From Chloroflexota bacterium (GTDB lineage Bacteria > Chloroflexota > Anaerolineae > Fen-1058), in NCBI GenBank assembly GCA_016219235.1, contig JACRBO010000203.1, positions 1 through 5,869 of the forward strand: DNA of 5,869 bases, read 5' to 3'. Positions within the stretch are counted from its first letter, which is position 1; every line of letters starts with the position of its first letter. Both the position numbers and the translations under genes were made by a program. Shown in pieces: positions 5,688 through 5,869 of the stretch. The notes below the pieces were generated by a model. The model made no database searches and was not told the origin of the DNA. It was given only the letters and a program-made list of their open reading frames with translations.

Positions 5688-5869
5688 CATTCCGCCTGAA
5701 TCTTCTTCAACACATCGGGCAAATGCCGTTCCACTTCATCATTGGTAAACCGCAGTACGCGAATGCCGTATTGTGCCAGATACGCGGTCCGATCAGCATC
5801 GTGCACGGCCTGTGCCGGGTCGAGGTGAATCGCGCCATCGACTTCGATAGCCAAACGTTTCTCAACGCA
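5663..5869 (-). CDS. DUF559 domain protein (Vsr-like nuclease fold), 3' part only
   Basis: The reading frame is open to the window edge, so the N-terminus lies beyond 5869; 68 codons plus the stop are visible. The visible sequence has the DUF559 signature: hydrophobic strand then IEVDGAIH, followed by D-x-x-R-x-x-Y-L-x-x-x-G, the strand IRVLRF, then N-x-EV and a closing helix ending near VLKKIQAE. This family is related to very-short-patch-repair endonucleases, and the Asp in EVDG is the likely metal-binding residue. Substrate and role are not established for the family. The last seven residues (LTPHPLS) and the TGA stop are encoded by the right part of the compound palindrome, so the original C-terminus was probably replaced or extended. 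A TTG at 5852-5854 is an internal Leu codon, not a start. Confidence 0.82.
   Translation of the reverse strand, partial: CVEKRLAIEVDGAIHLDPAQAVHDADRTAYLAQYGIRVLRFTNDEVERHLPDVLKKIQAECLTPHPLS

Noticed and set aside
5663..5854. Complete 63-residue gene starting at TTG 5854
   Set aside because: The frame continues open to the window edge, and the residues upstream of that TTG continue the DUF559 core strand, so this is an internal codon of a truncated gene.

Overview
This window reads as a chromosomal stretch of a free-living bacterium with moderately high GC. All six supported genes lie on the minus strand, so transcription runs from high to low coordinates. My best guess at the phylum is Chloroflexota (Anaerolineae-like). 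It rests on the general look of the proteins and on the short iterated palindromes filling the gaps, which I remember from such genomes. No marker gene here fixes the taxonomy.

Layout in transcription order: (1) 5663-5869, the 3' end of a DUF559 (Vsr-like nuclease fold) gene that enters from beyond the window. (2) 5570-5687, a compound palindrome with two hairpins inside an outer stem, overlapping the end of the DUF559 gene. (3) 5426-5569, a leader with a possible weak promoter. (4) 4574-5425, a PanB-family ketopantoate hydroxymethyltransferase with a GTG start. (5) 3220-4506, a 428-residue soluble protein I do not recognise. (6) 2254-3126 and 1439-2065, the alpha and beta subunits of a split class I [4Fe-4S] fumarase-type hydratase. 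(7) 16-1326, a cysteine-rich iron-sulfur protein with a winged-helix-like N-terminus and two C-terminal 4Fe-4S ferredoxin motifs.

The five genes from panB to the iron-sulfur gene are co-directional and probably form one transcription unit. Their spacers (67, 93, 188 and 112 bp) are each largely taken up by a different inverted repeat built from short iterated words. Each palindrome stops 3-8 nt upstream of the next Shine-Dalgarno sequence. Without the palindromes the gaps would be about 20-40 bp, as in an ordinary tight operon.

Functionally, the fumarase subunits interconvert fumarate and malate, or a close analogue such as mesaconate and citramalate. PanB adds a C1 unit from methylene-tetrahydrofolate to a 2-oxoacid. 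The Fe-S protein could transfer electrons or sense redox or metal state. The unknown protein sits between PanB and the hydratase. The main open points are whether these genes form an undescribed carboxylic-acid pathway, and what the palindromes and their neighbouring DUF559 gene are doing.
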